Shown: in pieces, positions 50,483-58,071 of the stretch
Layout: every line of letters begins with the position of its first letter
How positions within the stretch are numbered: the first letter of the stretch is position 1
Assembly (NCBI RefSeq): GCF_042434395.1
Contig: NZ_JBHLTP010000011.1
Location: 186,001-250,000, forward strand
Length of the DNA: 64,000 nt
Reading direction: 5' to 3'
DNA from: Pontibacillus salicampi
GTDB taxonomy: Bacteria > Bacillota > Bacilli > Bacillales > BH030062
Made by a program: the position numbers and the translations under genes
Notes under the pieces: model-generated
Seen by the model: only the letters and a program-made list of their open reading frames with translations
The model's database searches: none
Told to the model about the DNA's origin: nothing

Positions 50483-51898
50483 ATGGTAAAGGCCAAAACG
50501 ATCGTTGAAAAAATTTGGGATAAACACTTAGTTCATCAAGAACAAGGAAAGCCGGATTTATTATATATTGACCTGCACCTCGTCCACGAAGTTACATCAC
50601 CGCAAGCCTTTGAAGGGCTTCGCATGAAAAATCGTTCCGTACGCCGGCCTGACCTTACCTACGCCACCATGGATCACAATGTTCCAACAAAGGATCGGCA
50701 TATTATTAAAGACGAGGTTTCCAAAACCCAAATGGAAACACTTAAGCAGAACTGTCAGCAATTTAACATCGACCTTGCTGACATCGATCATCCTGACCAG
50801 GGAATTGTGCATGTCATCGGTCCTGAGCTAGGTCTGACCCATCCTGGTAAAACGATTGTGTGCGGTGACAGTCATACTTCTACTCACGGAGCTTTTGGTG
50901 CACTCGCGTTTGGAATTGGTACTAGTGAAGTGGAGCATGTCCTTTCTACTCAAACACTATGGCAGGCTAAACCAAAAACACTTAATATAAAAGTAAATGG
51001 TACGCTTGGCACAGGTGTAACGGCAAAGGATTTAATTCTTGCTATAATCGGAAAATATGGAGTTCGCTTTGGCACAGGCTATGTTCTTGAATATACTGGT
51101 GAAGCTATTCGCAACCTGTCTATGGAAGAACGAATGACCGTATGTAATATGTCTATTGAAGCAGGTGCTCGAGCTGGCCTGATTAGTCCCGATGAAACGA
51201 CATTTGATTATATTGAAGGTAAACGTCATGCACCAAAGGGTGAAGCGTTTGAGCAAGCCGTTGCCGAGTGGAGAGAGCTCGCAACAGATGACGGTGCGGA
51301 ATATGATGCAACTGTAGAAATGGACGCAGAGGAAGTTGAGCCTCAAGTTACGTGGGGTACCAATCCAGGAATGTGCCTGCCTGTGAGCGCCAACGTTCCT
51401 TCCCCTGAACAAGGAAAGTCAGAAAATGAAAAGCTGGAAATTGAACGGGCACTAGGTTATATGGATTTAGAGCCAAATCAACCGATTTCTTCTATCCAAC
51501 TAGAGCATGTGTTTATCGGCTCCTGTACAAATTCAAGAATAAGTGATTTGCGTAAAGCTGCAAGCATCGTAGAAGGTAAACACGTCCACCCTTCCATTCA
51601 GGCAATTGTTGTACCAGGCTCCATGTCTGTGAAACTAGCAGCTGAAGCAGAAGGGCTTGATACCATTTTTAAAAACGCAGGATTCGAATGGAGAGAAGCA
51701 GGCTGTAGCATGTGCTTAGCCATGAATGATGACATCATCCCTCCTGGAGAAAGATGTGCATCTACTTCTAACCGCAACTTTGAAGGCCGACAGGGAACAG
51801 ATGCCCGTACACACTTGGTGAGTCCAGAAATGGCTGCCGCTGCTGCCGTGGAAGGTCATTTTGTAGATGTACGTGACTTCTCGAAACAACCAGTCTAA
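50483..51898 (+). CDS. leuC: 3-isopropylmalate dehydratase large subunit
   Basis: An aconitase-family Fe-S hydratase subunit, 471 residues. Cluster ligands: Cys in FIGSCTNSRISDLRKA and the Cys pair in REAGCSMCLAMN. Also TICGDSHTSTHGA-type VCGDSHTSTHGAFGALAFGI. Isomerises 2- to 3-isopropylmalate with LeuD. ATG 50483 with AAAGGAG 7 nt upstream; the frame opens 48 nt earlier, in the end of leuB. Confidence 0.95.
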   Translation: MVKAKTIVEKIWDKHLVHQEQGKPDLLYIDLHLVHEVTSPQAFEGLRMKNRSVRRPDLTYATMDHNVPTKDRHIIKDEVSKTQMETLKQNCQQFNIDLADIDHPDQGIVHVIGPELGLTHPGKTIVCGDSHTSTHGAFGALAFGIGTSEVEHVLSTQTLWQAKPKTLNIKVNGTLGTGVTAKDLILAIIGKYGVRFGTGYVLEYTGEAIRNLSMEERMTVCNMSIEAGARAGLISPDETTFDYIEGKRHAPKGEAFEQAVAEWRELATDDGAEYDATVEMDAEEVEPQVTWGTNPGMCLPVSANVPSPEQGKSENEKLEIERALGYMDLEPNQPISSIQLEHVFIGSCTNSRISDLRKAASIVEGKHVHPSIQAIVVPGSMSVKLAAEAEGLDTIFKNAGFEWREAGCSMCLAMNDDIIPPGERCASTSNRNFEGRQGTDARTHLVSPEMAAAAAVEGHFVDVRDFSKQPV

Positions 51899-51915
51899 TT
51901 AAGGAGGTACTCTAC

Positions 51916-52506
51916 ATGGAACCAATAAACCAACACACTGGAAAAGTTTATCCATTGAACAGAGCCAATGTTGATACGGATCAAATCATACCAAAGCAAT
52001 TTTTAAAACGTATTGAACGACAGGGATTTGGTCAGTTTCTCTTCTATAACTGGCGATATAACGAAGATGGCAGTCTGAAATCAAATTTCAATTTGAACGA
52101 AGACAAATATAAGGATGCCTCCATTCTTGTCGCTGGTGAGAATTTTGGTTGTGGCTCGTCCAGAGAGCACGCTCCTTGGGCACTAGAGGATTATGGATTT
52201 CGCGTTATTATCGCGCCGAGCTTCGCAGATATTTTCTATAATAACTGTGTCAAAAATGGAATATTGCCAGTTAATCTTTCAGAAAACAGTATCCAGGAGC
52301 TAATCACAAGAGCAGAGAAAAGCACGTATCATTTGACCATAGACCTTCAGCAGCAAGTTGTCTATGACGATGACAACTTTAAAGTTTCTTTTGAAATCGA
52401 TGAGTACCATAAAGAAATGCTCGTCAATGGCTGGGATGAAATAGCCGTAACATTAACGTATCAAGACAAAATTGATGCATATGAATCTAACAAAGTAGGA
52501 GTGTGA
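51916..52506 (+). CDS. leuD: 3-isopropylmalate dehydratase small subunit
   Basis: The swivel-domain partner of LeuC, 196 residues. NVDTDQIIPKQFLKRI near residue 19, FGCGSSREHAPWALEDYG near 75 and FADIFYNNCVKNGILPV. Completes the isomerase. ATG with AAGGAGG upstream, 17 bp after leuC. Confidence 0.95.
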   Translation: MEPINQHTGKVYPLNRANVDTDQIIPKQFLKRIERQGFGQFLFYNWRYNEDGSLKSNFNLNEDKYKDASILVAGENFGCGSSREHAPWALEDYGFRVIIAPSFADIFYNNCVKNGILPVNLSENSIQELITRAEKSTYHLTIDLQQQVVYDDDNFKVSFEIDEYHKEMLVNGWDEIAVTLTYQDKIDAYESNKVGV

Positions 52507-52549
52507 AGACATTGGGAATTGCTTAACGGGAACCAAAGTCACGGACGCG

Positions 52550-53503
52550 ATGAAGCATTTAAAAGGAATCGTTCATCGTACCCCATTATTAACATCTGAA
52601 TCTATTGATAACATGACTGGCAAACAAGTGCATTTTAAGATGGAGAATCAACAAAAAACAGGAGCCTTCAAAGTGAGAGGGGCGAGCTATAAAATCTCGC
52701 AACTTTCCAATCAGGATGCTAAACGTGGGGTAATTGCTGCATCCGCAGGAAACCACGCCCAAGGTGTTGCACTTGCTGCATCGAAGCGAGGAATAGAAGC
52801 GAAAATCTACATGCCTGAACACACACCAGAAGCAAAAATACACGCTACCCGGGCATACGGAGCTACTATCGTCCTTACCGGTGAATCCTTTCAAGAAGCT
52901 TATGAAGCTGCCATGAAGGACCAACAGCAAAACAATCGAGTCTTCATTCACCCATTTGATGATCCGGATGTAATGGCTGGCCAAGGAACCATTGCCTTGG
53001 AAATGCTCGAGGAAAACCCAGAACTAGAAACGATATTAGTACCGATTGGTGGCGGCGGGTTAATTAGCGGTATTGCTGTCGCCGCAAAATCCATCAAGCC
53101 CTCCATCCAAATAATCGGAGTACAGGCAGCGGAAGCTAGCGCAACTTATAATCGTTTCTACAATAAAAGCAGTGCACCACTTCAACAGGTGAAAACCATT
53201 GCGGATGGAATCGCCGTGAAACAACCAGGCAAGGAAACGCTGCCGCTTATTGACCAATACGTGGATGACATTGTTACCGTATCAGAAGCAGATATAGCAT
53301 CTGCTATGCTGTATATGCTAGAACGGAATAAAAGTCTTGTAGAAGGAGCTGGCGCCTCGGCATTCGCAGGACTTCTTGCTCACGGAAAACACTTACATGC
53401 TAATCGTATTGGTGTTGTTGTCAGTGGTGGCAATATGGACGTTTCCAAAATGCCAATCATTCTGAACCTGGCAAGCAATCAAAAAGTCAGACACTTGGCC
53501 TGA
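52550..53503 (+). CDS. ilvA: Threonine deaminase, short (catabolic-type) form
   Basis: A PLP lyase of 317 residues: KTGAFKVRGASYKISQL with the PLP lysine (K42 region), SAGNHAQGVALAA, IGGGGLISGIAV (phosphate loop) and the final SGGNMD. It lacks the C-terminal ACT-type regulatory domain of B. subtilis IlvA. It makes 2-oxobutyrate for isoleucine. The only ATG (52550) has no ribosome binding site, and the encoded protein starts unusually late for the family; GGAG lies 9 nt before an in-frame ATT (52511) that would add MGNCLTGTKVTDA. The true start is unresolved. Last gene of the ilv-leu operon. Confidence 0.88.
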   Translation: MKHLKGIVHRTPLLTSESIDNMTGKQVHFKMENQQKTGAFKVRGASYKISQLSNQDAKRGVIAASAGNHAQGVALAASKRGIEAKIYMPEHTPEAKIHATRAYGATIVLTGESFQEAYEAAMKDQQQNNRVFIHPFDDPDVMAGQGTIALEMLEENPELETILVPIGGGGLISGIAVAAKSIKPSIQIIGVQAAEASATYNRFYNKSSAPLQQVKTIADGIAVKQPGKETLPLIDQYVDDIVTVSEADIASAMLYMLERNKSLVEGAGASAFAGLLAHGKHLHANRIGVVVSGGNMDVSKMPIILNLASNQKVRHLA

Positions 53504-53548
53504 TAGGCAAATAAATATTCTATCAAGACGATTTCAAGGAAAAATTTC

Positions 53549-53600
53549 AGCCAATCCTCATTGTGGTGATCTATGGAGCCACAATGGGGGTTGGCTTTTT
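53549..53600 (+). terminator. Terminator of the ilv-leu operon
   Basis: AGCCAATCCTCATTGTGG pairs with CCACAATGGGGGTTGGCT over a 12-nt loop and is followed by TTTTT; a very stable stem. Confidence 0.95.
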
Positions 53601-53654
53601 ACGTTCCGAAGAGCGTTTTGGAAAAAAATAGAATTGGGAGCTTCTTTGGGGTGG

Positions 53655-53773
53655 TGCGCTCATAAATTTTGAAATTCGCTCATATTATTCGATATTCGCC
53701 CATAAATTTGAGAATCCGCTTATATTTTTAAAAATTCGCTCATAAATTTAAAAATTCGCCTATAAATGCTATG
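53655..53773. repeat. 20-bp degenerate tandem repeat, 6 units
   Basis: Six units with an exact 20-bp period, of the form TTCGCTCATAAATTTTAAAA (consensus), the last one cut to 19 bp. Conserved core is T(T/G)CGC(T/C)(C/T)AT. It sits in the gap after the ilv-leu terminator. The core TGCGCTC matches the 21-bp array at 4303-4700, which is otherwise different. Confidence 0.85.
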
Positions 53774-53903
53774 TGAGCTGTTTCATCGGCTTCTCTGTTT
53801 CTAGTATTGTGGTGCATCCTGAGCGTGTTGGGCGTTCTTCCGAGGAAAGGGAACTGCCTTCGCTCTCCTGGCGTAAAGAATACAGAGAGTCCTCTACATA
53901 CTG
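53774..53903. other. Remainder of the 53504-53935 gap
   Basis: I see no gene, promoter pair or RNA motif in this stretch between the repeat and the bdbD terminator. A short plus-strand frame has no start signal. Confidence 0.5.
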
Positions 53904-53932
53904 AAAAACACTGCCACGGAGGCAGTGTTTTA
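53904..53932 (-). terminator. bdbD-like gene terminator
   Basis: AAAACACTGCC/GGCAGTGTTTT, perfect 11-bp stem, 5-nt loop, T-run on the minus strand. Confidence 0.88.
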
Positions 53933-53935
53933 TGC

Positions 53936-54643
53936 TTATTCTTCTTCTTGACTATTTTCCTTAGATGCTTCTTCTACGCGATTTTTTAAATCCTCAAAGG
54001 TTTCACCTTCAAATACTTTACCATTCACCGCAATCGTTGGAGTTACACTAACATTTAAAGATTGGGCTATTTCTTTGTCGGTAGAAATAATATCATCGGA
54101 CGTTTCTTCAAAGGCAGTCATTACTTGCTCTACCTTACTTTCATCTTCCACTACGCTTTGTAATGTTTCTTTAAGGAAATCCTTCTTATAAATATCCTTA
54201 TGCTCGTCTTCTGCTGGTGGTTGATTTTCGTATAGTGTTTCATGGAATTTCCAGAATATATCATTACCAAGCTCACGATAGACAACCTCAGCAAATTTAG
54301 CTGAACGATCAGAGTCTACATTGATAAATGGAAAATTAATAAAATAAAACTTCGCTTTACCTGTATCTACAAACTCTTGTTTGATTTGTGGGAAAGCTGC
54401 ATCCTGAAAGTTCTTACAAGCAGGACATTTATAATCACCAAACTCAATGATGTTTACCGGGGCATCCTCTTCCCCTAAATAAGGCTGATTTTCATAACTT
54501 ATGTCAGCTGCTGCACTCTCTTCCTCCTCTGAACCTTGGGAGAATTGATTATCCAGAACAACAATTAGTACAACACCTAAAGCGATTATACCAATCATCC
54601 AGAAAATCCACTTATTGCTACTCTTTTGGTTTGTTGCCGCCAT
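53936..54643 (-). CDS. DsbA-family thiol-disulfide oxidoreductase (BdbD-like)
   Basis: A 235-residue membrane-anchored protein. Residues 12-30 are an N-terminal transmembrane anchor; an acidic linker (GSEEEESAAAD) follows. The thioredoxin-fold domain has the CPAC active site in GDYKCPACKNFQ and the cis-Pro in NVSVTPTIAVNG, with a helical insert between. It would oxidise cysteines in exported proteins, usually with BdbC, which is not in the window. ATG start; its site is weak (AAAAGGG). An upstream 23-bp palindrome suggests regulation. Confidence 0.9.
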   Translation of the reverse strand: MAATNQKSSNKWIFWMIGIIALGVVLIVVLDNQFSQGSEEEESAAADISYENQPYLGEEDAPVNIIEFGDYKCPACKNFQDAAFPQIKQEFVDTGKAKFYFINFPFINVDSDRSAKFAEVVYRELGNDIFWKFHETLYENQPPAEDEHKDIYKKDFLKETLQSVVEDESKVEQVMTAFEETSDDIISTDKEIAQSLNVSVTPTIAVNGKVFEGETFEDLKNRVEEASKENSQEEE

Positions 54644-54683
54644 TGTGGACCACCCTTTTTGTTGAATTAACGAAACATGCTTT

Positions 54684-54735
54684 ATAATAGAACTAATACT
54701 ATGTAATTGTCACATGTACCTATTATAGGTACATG
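54684..54735 (-). promoter_or_regulatory. bdbD-like promoter with adjacent 23-bp palindrome
   Basis: On the minus strand GTGACA (54708-54713) and TATTAT (54684-54689) are 18 bp apart. Directly upstream is a perfect palindrome CATGTACCTAT-T-ATAGGTACATG (54713-54735). It could also act on ykuK, which starts 145 bp away on the other strand. Confidence 0.55.
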
Positions 54736-54879
54736 CTAAGATAGCAGTCAAGCAATCCCGCTGGTTTACTTCGACAGTTTTGTGAACATATTTGTTTTTT
54801 TACATGGTCTTAACACACAATACAAAAACCTATGAATAGAATGGGAATAGCATGGCATATTGTATATTGAGGTGAAAAC

Positions 54880-55398
54880 ATGTTTGAAAATCCTACCTTT
54901 TATAATCAAACTTACCAAAACATGACCATCGAGGATGTACAAGACCACATCCGCACGTTTGTCCGGTTCGACCCCGCTGCATCCTATCGGCTTTCCATTG
55001 GAACTGACTCTCACGTTCACCGTGACTACACCCGCTTCATTACTGCTATTCATATTCACAGAATCGGCAAAGGAGCGTGGGGGTGTCTACGCAACCACAC
55101 TGTAAAACGCCCAATTAAAAGCTTAAAAGAAAAAATCTCTACGGAAACATGGCTTAGCCAGGACGTTGCGTTTTATTTTACCCCTGAATACTTACACGAC
55201 ATCGCTGAAATCCTTCTCCCCTATGAAAAAAAAGGTGCTTCCTTTCAATTTGAAATACATCTAGATATCGGCCATAAAGGATTAACTCGCCACCTCATTT
55301 CAGACATGACACAGCGAATTGATCAAATGGGTATAGATGTTAAAATCAAACCCGATGCATATGCTGCATCAAGCTATGCCAACAGGTACACGAAATAA
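54880..55398 (+). CDS. ykuK: YkuK-family protein (RNase H-like fold, DUF458)
   Basis: A 172-residue protein of the YkuK/DUF458 family. Seen: YRLSIGTDSHVHRDYTRFITAIHIH (first strands with Asp/His), KEKISTETWLSQDVAFYFT, and FEIHLDIGHKGLTRHLISDMT. The acidic and His residues suggest an RNase H-like site, but no activity is established for the family. ATG with GAGGTG upstream. Monocistronic. Confidence 0.88.
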   Translation: MFENPTFYNQTYQNMTIEDVQDHIRTFVRFDPAASYRLSIGTDSHVHRDYTRFITAIHIHRIGKGAWGCLRNHTVKRPIKSLKEKISTETWLSQDVAFYFTPEYLHDIAEILLPYEKKGASFQFEIHLDIGHKGLTRHLISDMTQRIDQMGIDVKIKPDAYAASSYANRYTK

Positions 55399-55401
55399 AA
55401 C

Positions 55402-55437
55402 AAAAAAATCCTGATTCTTGGCTGTCAGGATTTTTTT
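55402..55437 (+). terminator. ykuK terminator
   Basis: AAAAATCCTGA/TCAGGATTTTT stem with a run of T, 3 bp after the stop codon. Confidence 0.9.
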
Positions 55438-55468
55438 GTTGTTTTTCTATTGAGTAGGGAAAGTCATG

Positions 55469-55747
55469 CTATAGCAGAAAACTATACTGTTGGTATGATG
55501 AAAATGCTGCGAAAGAAAGAATAATGAGCAGTAAGAGTAAGAGCTGAAGACAGAGGCCAATAATACTGCATATTTTTCCAGCTACCGCCATTTCCTTCCC
55601 TTTCTCCTCTGAAGCTTTTACTTCCTTGAGGCTTTTACTGGAATACATAAGCCCAATAATGGCTAGTGCGAGGCCTACGATTGGAATGAAAATGGACAAT
55701 ACCCCAGTAGTCAATGCAATTACAGATTTCGTGTTCACATTTTTCAT
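55469..55747 (-). CDS. DUF4190 small membrane protein
   Basis: A 92-residue protein with two hydrophobic helices (about 7-27 and 56-82) joined by a charged loop (SSKSLKEVKASEEKGKEMAVAGK), the DUF4190 layout. Function unknown. ATG 55747 with GGGGGAG upstream; the frame opens 27 nt earlier. Convergent with ykuK. Confidence 0.8.
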   Translation of the reverse strand: MKNVNTKSVIALTTGVLSIFIPIVGLALAIIGLMYSSKSLKEVKASEEKGKEMAVAGKICSIIGLCLQLLLLLLIILSFAAFSSYQQYSFLL

Positions 55748-55876
55748 GAAATCTCCCCCTTCACTGCTGGTCACCTTTTATATACTATTCAAGCAGCATC
55801 AGAAAAACTCCTACGGACACATTTTGTAAACGGTAACATTTTAGACACAAAAAGAGGATTCATCTTTCCACAATGG

Positions 55877-55885
55877 TGGTATAGT
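55877..55885 (+). promoter_or_regulatory. Extended -10 promoter of the structured RNA
   Basis: TGGTATAGT is a TGn extended -10 with TATAGT; no good -35 is seen 17 bp upstream. Transcription would begin near 55892, just before the structured stretch. Confidence 0.4.
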
Positions 55886-55891
55886 ATAAGT

Positions 55892-56377
55892 AAGAAAGAT
55901 AAATAACATGAAAACAACTTAGCTGGCTCAACCATTTCGAGTTCGTTTCTAAACTGAACGGACGGTAGTGGTCATGTTAGGGAACATCTCCTGTGTAAGG
56001 AGTAAATTGTTATCTTTTGCCCTTAAGAAGACCACAGAGAAAGAAAGTAATACTCAGTTTGTAAATTCATGTAAAACGATTCACACAAGGCAACCTGTTA
56101 AAACCATTTATCACTAGGACAATCGATTAATTGTATAAATGGTTGCAATACCATTCAGAAGGTAAACCTGCTGCATAGATTATGTGTAAGCAGCAAGGCA
56201 CACTATTAGGAGGACGTATTATTCCCATTCTGGAAACGAATTCCTGATGAATGATCCATTTGGATATTCTTCTGTTCCTTGTTCGGCTTCCAAATCTGGA
56301 TGATTCTTATGGTTGGGTCACCTAGGTTGTTTTCTATCTCTCTCCCCCTTTCCTGGTACACACATACCAGGTTTTTT
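55892..56377 (+). ncRNA. Candidate structured noncoding RNA, about 490 nt
   Basis: A 650-bp gap without a credible protein gene contains nested complementary arms in order. AAACTGA (55951) with TCAGTTT (56055) closes a multiloop; inside it GTGGTC/GACCAC (55968/56030) encloses ATGTT/AACAT and CTCCT/AGGAG hairpins. Next comes a long hairpin AACCATTTAT...ATAAATGGTT (56103-56145) with coaxial ACAAT/ATTGT, then TGCTGC/GCAGCA (56169-56195). A promoter-like element precedes it and a terminator ends it. The GTTAGG...CTCCTGTGTAAGGAG segment recalls the M-box (Mg2+) riboswitch, but other M-box blocks are missing. Family unknown. Confidence 0.6.
56352..56377 (+). terminator. Terminator of the structured RNA unit
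   Basis: CCTGGTA/TACCAGG, 6-nt loop, then TTTTTT. No coding region ends before it, so it terminates the RNA described above. Confidence 0.85.
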
Positions 56378-56486
56378 CTTTGGGCTTTACAATTCTAACT
56401 TTGTAAAAAAATTGAAACCCTTCCTTCCCTCTCCCGTATGTTGTAGTACACTATAAATAATCAATGTACAAGGGAGGTCCACACAC

Positions 56487-56996
56487 TTGGCAAATAAACG
56501 AATAAGTAACATTATTATTGGACTAGTTTTTATCTTTATAGGCTCCGTTATTTTTCTTGAAAACCTAGGCTGGATTGATATGGAATATGGATTTTTATCT
56601 TGGCCAATAGCATTGCTGTTACCAGCCCTTGGTTTTCATCTCGGGTTCTTCTTGTCAGGCATGAAGAAGGAATATGCTGGCCTTCTTGTTCCAGGTGGAA
56701 TCCTATTGGTACTGAGTCTTTATTTCTACCTCGATATTATAACAGATTACCAATACAGTGAATTTACATGGCCGACCATTTTACTTGCTCCAGCATTTGG
56801 ACTATTTCTTCTATGGTACTTTGGAGAGCGCGAAAAAGGGCTATTTATCCCAATCGGTATTTTGACTATACTTGCACTTCTGTTTTATGCACAGTCCTTC
56901 CTTCAAGTAATTATTCAGCTATGGCCGCTTGTGTTAGTGTTCGTAGGTATCTTTATTCTTTTCCATAAAGGCCGTAAGAATAATAAAGCAAATTAA
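56487..56996 (+). CDS. LiaI/DUF5668-like polytopic membrane protein
   Basis: A 169-residue protein with about six hydrophobic segments in repeated pairs (IIIGLVFIFIGSVIFLENLG, WPIALLLPALGFHLGFFLSG, LLVPGGILLVLSLYFYLDI, WPTILLAPAFGLFLLWYFG, LFIPIGILTILALLFYAQ and LWPLVLVFVGIFILF). The repeated WP..LL.PA.G and G.L.P.GI pattern is typical of the small membrane proteins near LiaI/LiaF-type stress systems. TTG start with GGGAGG 9 nt upstream. Function unknown. Confidence 0.78.
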   Translation: MANKRISNIIIGLVFIFIGSVIFLENLGWIDMEYGFLSWPIALLLPALGFHLGFFLSGMKKEYAGLLVPGGILLVLSLYFYLDIITDYQYSEFTWPTILLAPAFGLFLLWYFGEREKGLFIPIGILTILALLFYAQSFLQVIIQLWPLVLVFVGIFILFHKGRKNNKAN

Positions 56997-57029
56997 CAAA
57001 CCCAGCTACCTTGCTGGGTTTGTTTTTTA
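56997..57029 (+). terminator. Terminator after the LiaI-like gene
   Basis: AAACCCAGC/GCTGGGTTT, 6-nt loop, then GTTTTTT. Confidence 0.92.
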
Positions 57030-57102
57030 TGTTTTCCTTGTACTAAACCTCTTTCTGGCTTCATCTACTAATAGAGACAAGCTAACAGAAAGGGTTCGTG
57101 AT

Positions 57103-57753
57103 ATGTTGACGTTAATGGTTGGTTACATCGTACTTGGTCTTTCCATCGCTGCCCCGTTTGGACCCATCAATGCTGAAATTATTAAACGGGGCATAGTATA
57201 TGGATTTGGGCCTGCTTTTTGTGTAGGTCTCGGTGGAATGTCGTCTGACCTTCTACTGATGGGATGCATGTTTATCGGTCTGGCTCAGCTCCTCACTATT
57301 GTATGGATCAAAATTGCTCTCATGCTGCTCGGGTGTTTTATTTTAGTACATTCTGGCTTGGTTACCTTATCACAAACACATGACTTGGAATCTCAACAAA
57401 GTAACCTATCCCCTTCCACTCGGATTCATTTACGCTCCTTTACTACAGGCGTGATTATTGCATCGACGAACCCAATGAACTTATTGTTTTGGCTTGGAAT
57501 TTATGGTTCAGTGTTAAGTGGAGCTCTTGAAGAAACGGATGTACTTCACTCCTTTTTTGTAAGCAGTCTCGTTTTTATCGGTATTGGCCTATGGAATCTG
57601 AATCTTGCCTTCACGGTTCATTTTGGTAAGCTTCTGATGAGTCCTATAGTTATGAAAGGAATTAATGGCATCGCAAGCGTGGTCCTGATTGGATTTGGAC
57701 TAAAATTTGGTTACGATGCCGCAGTCGAGCTTTGGCAGATCTTTCTCCTGTAA
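57103..57753 (+). CDS. LysE/RhtB-family amino acid exporter
   Basis: A 216-residue protein with six membrane helices. N-terminal GLSIAAPFGPINAEIIKRGI is the family signature (GPINAEI/LK), followed by GFGPAFCVGLGGMSSDLLLM and the second half STNPMNLLFWLGIYG. Such proteins export lysine, threonine, homoserine or similar. Substrate not decided. ATG with AAAGGG upstream. Confidence 0.9.
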   Translation: MLTLMVGYIVLGLSIAAPFGPINAEIIKRGIVYGFGPAFCVGLGGMSSDLLLMGCMFIGLAQLLTIVWIKIALMLLGCFILVHSGLVTLSQTHDLESQQSNLSPSTRIHLRSFTTGVIIASTNPMNLLFWLGIYGSVLSGALEETDVLHSFFVSSLVFIGIGLWNLNLAFTVHFGKLLMSPIVMKGINGIASVVLIGFGLKFGYDAAVELWQIFLL

Positions 57754-57875
57754 GCTACCTTACACCATTGGAGATCCATTAAAAGAGGGGGCCCTTACTA
57801 CTTCATGGAAATTACAACTGGTTTGCATAAGCTGCATGTAAACCATAAACTAAGCTATATAAGCAGTAACTGTTG

Positions 57876-57903
57876 AGTACGAGGGACAACCTCGTACTTC
57901 TTT
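57876..57903 (+). terminator. Stem-loop in the 57754-58071 gap
   Basis: AGTACGAGG/CCTCGTACT with a 5-nt loop and TTCTTT after it. It ends the LysE-type unit, 120 bp beyond its stop; the remainder of the 318-bp gap shows nothing else but the cls upstream region. Confidence 0.75.
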
Positions 57904-58071
57904 ACTTCTTATTGGATAGAAGTGTCATCTATGTATTTCTTTTTTTATCTATGTAAGCTATGATGACCTTGGTATCATTATTTTATCGCGTTATTTAATT
58001 GGCTTTGTATGGAGTTCATCATACAATCAAAGTTTTATTGAACCACTTATCATGCTGTAAGGAGATCTATT

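Noticed and set aside
53807..53989. 60-residue plus-strand frame after the second repeat
   Set aside because: It runs through the bdbD terminator and into that gene on the other strand; no start signal.
55974..56030. M-box (ykoK, Mg2+) riboswitch
   Set aside because: Only the first blocks look similar. The GACGCCAATGGGTC- and GTGCTAAA-type conserved blocks are absent, and no Mg2+ transporter follows, so it is listed as an unclassified structured RNA.
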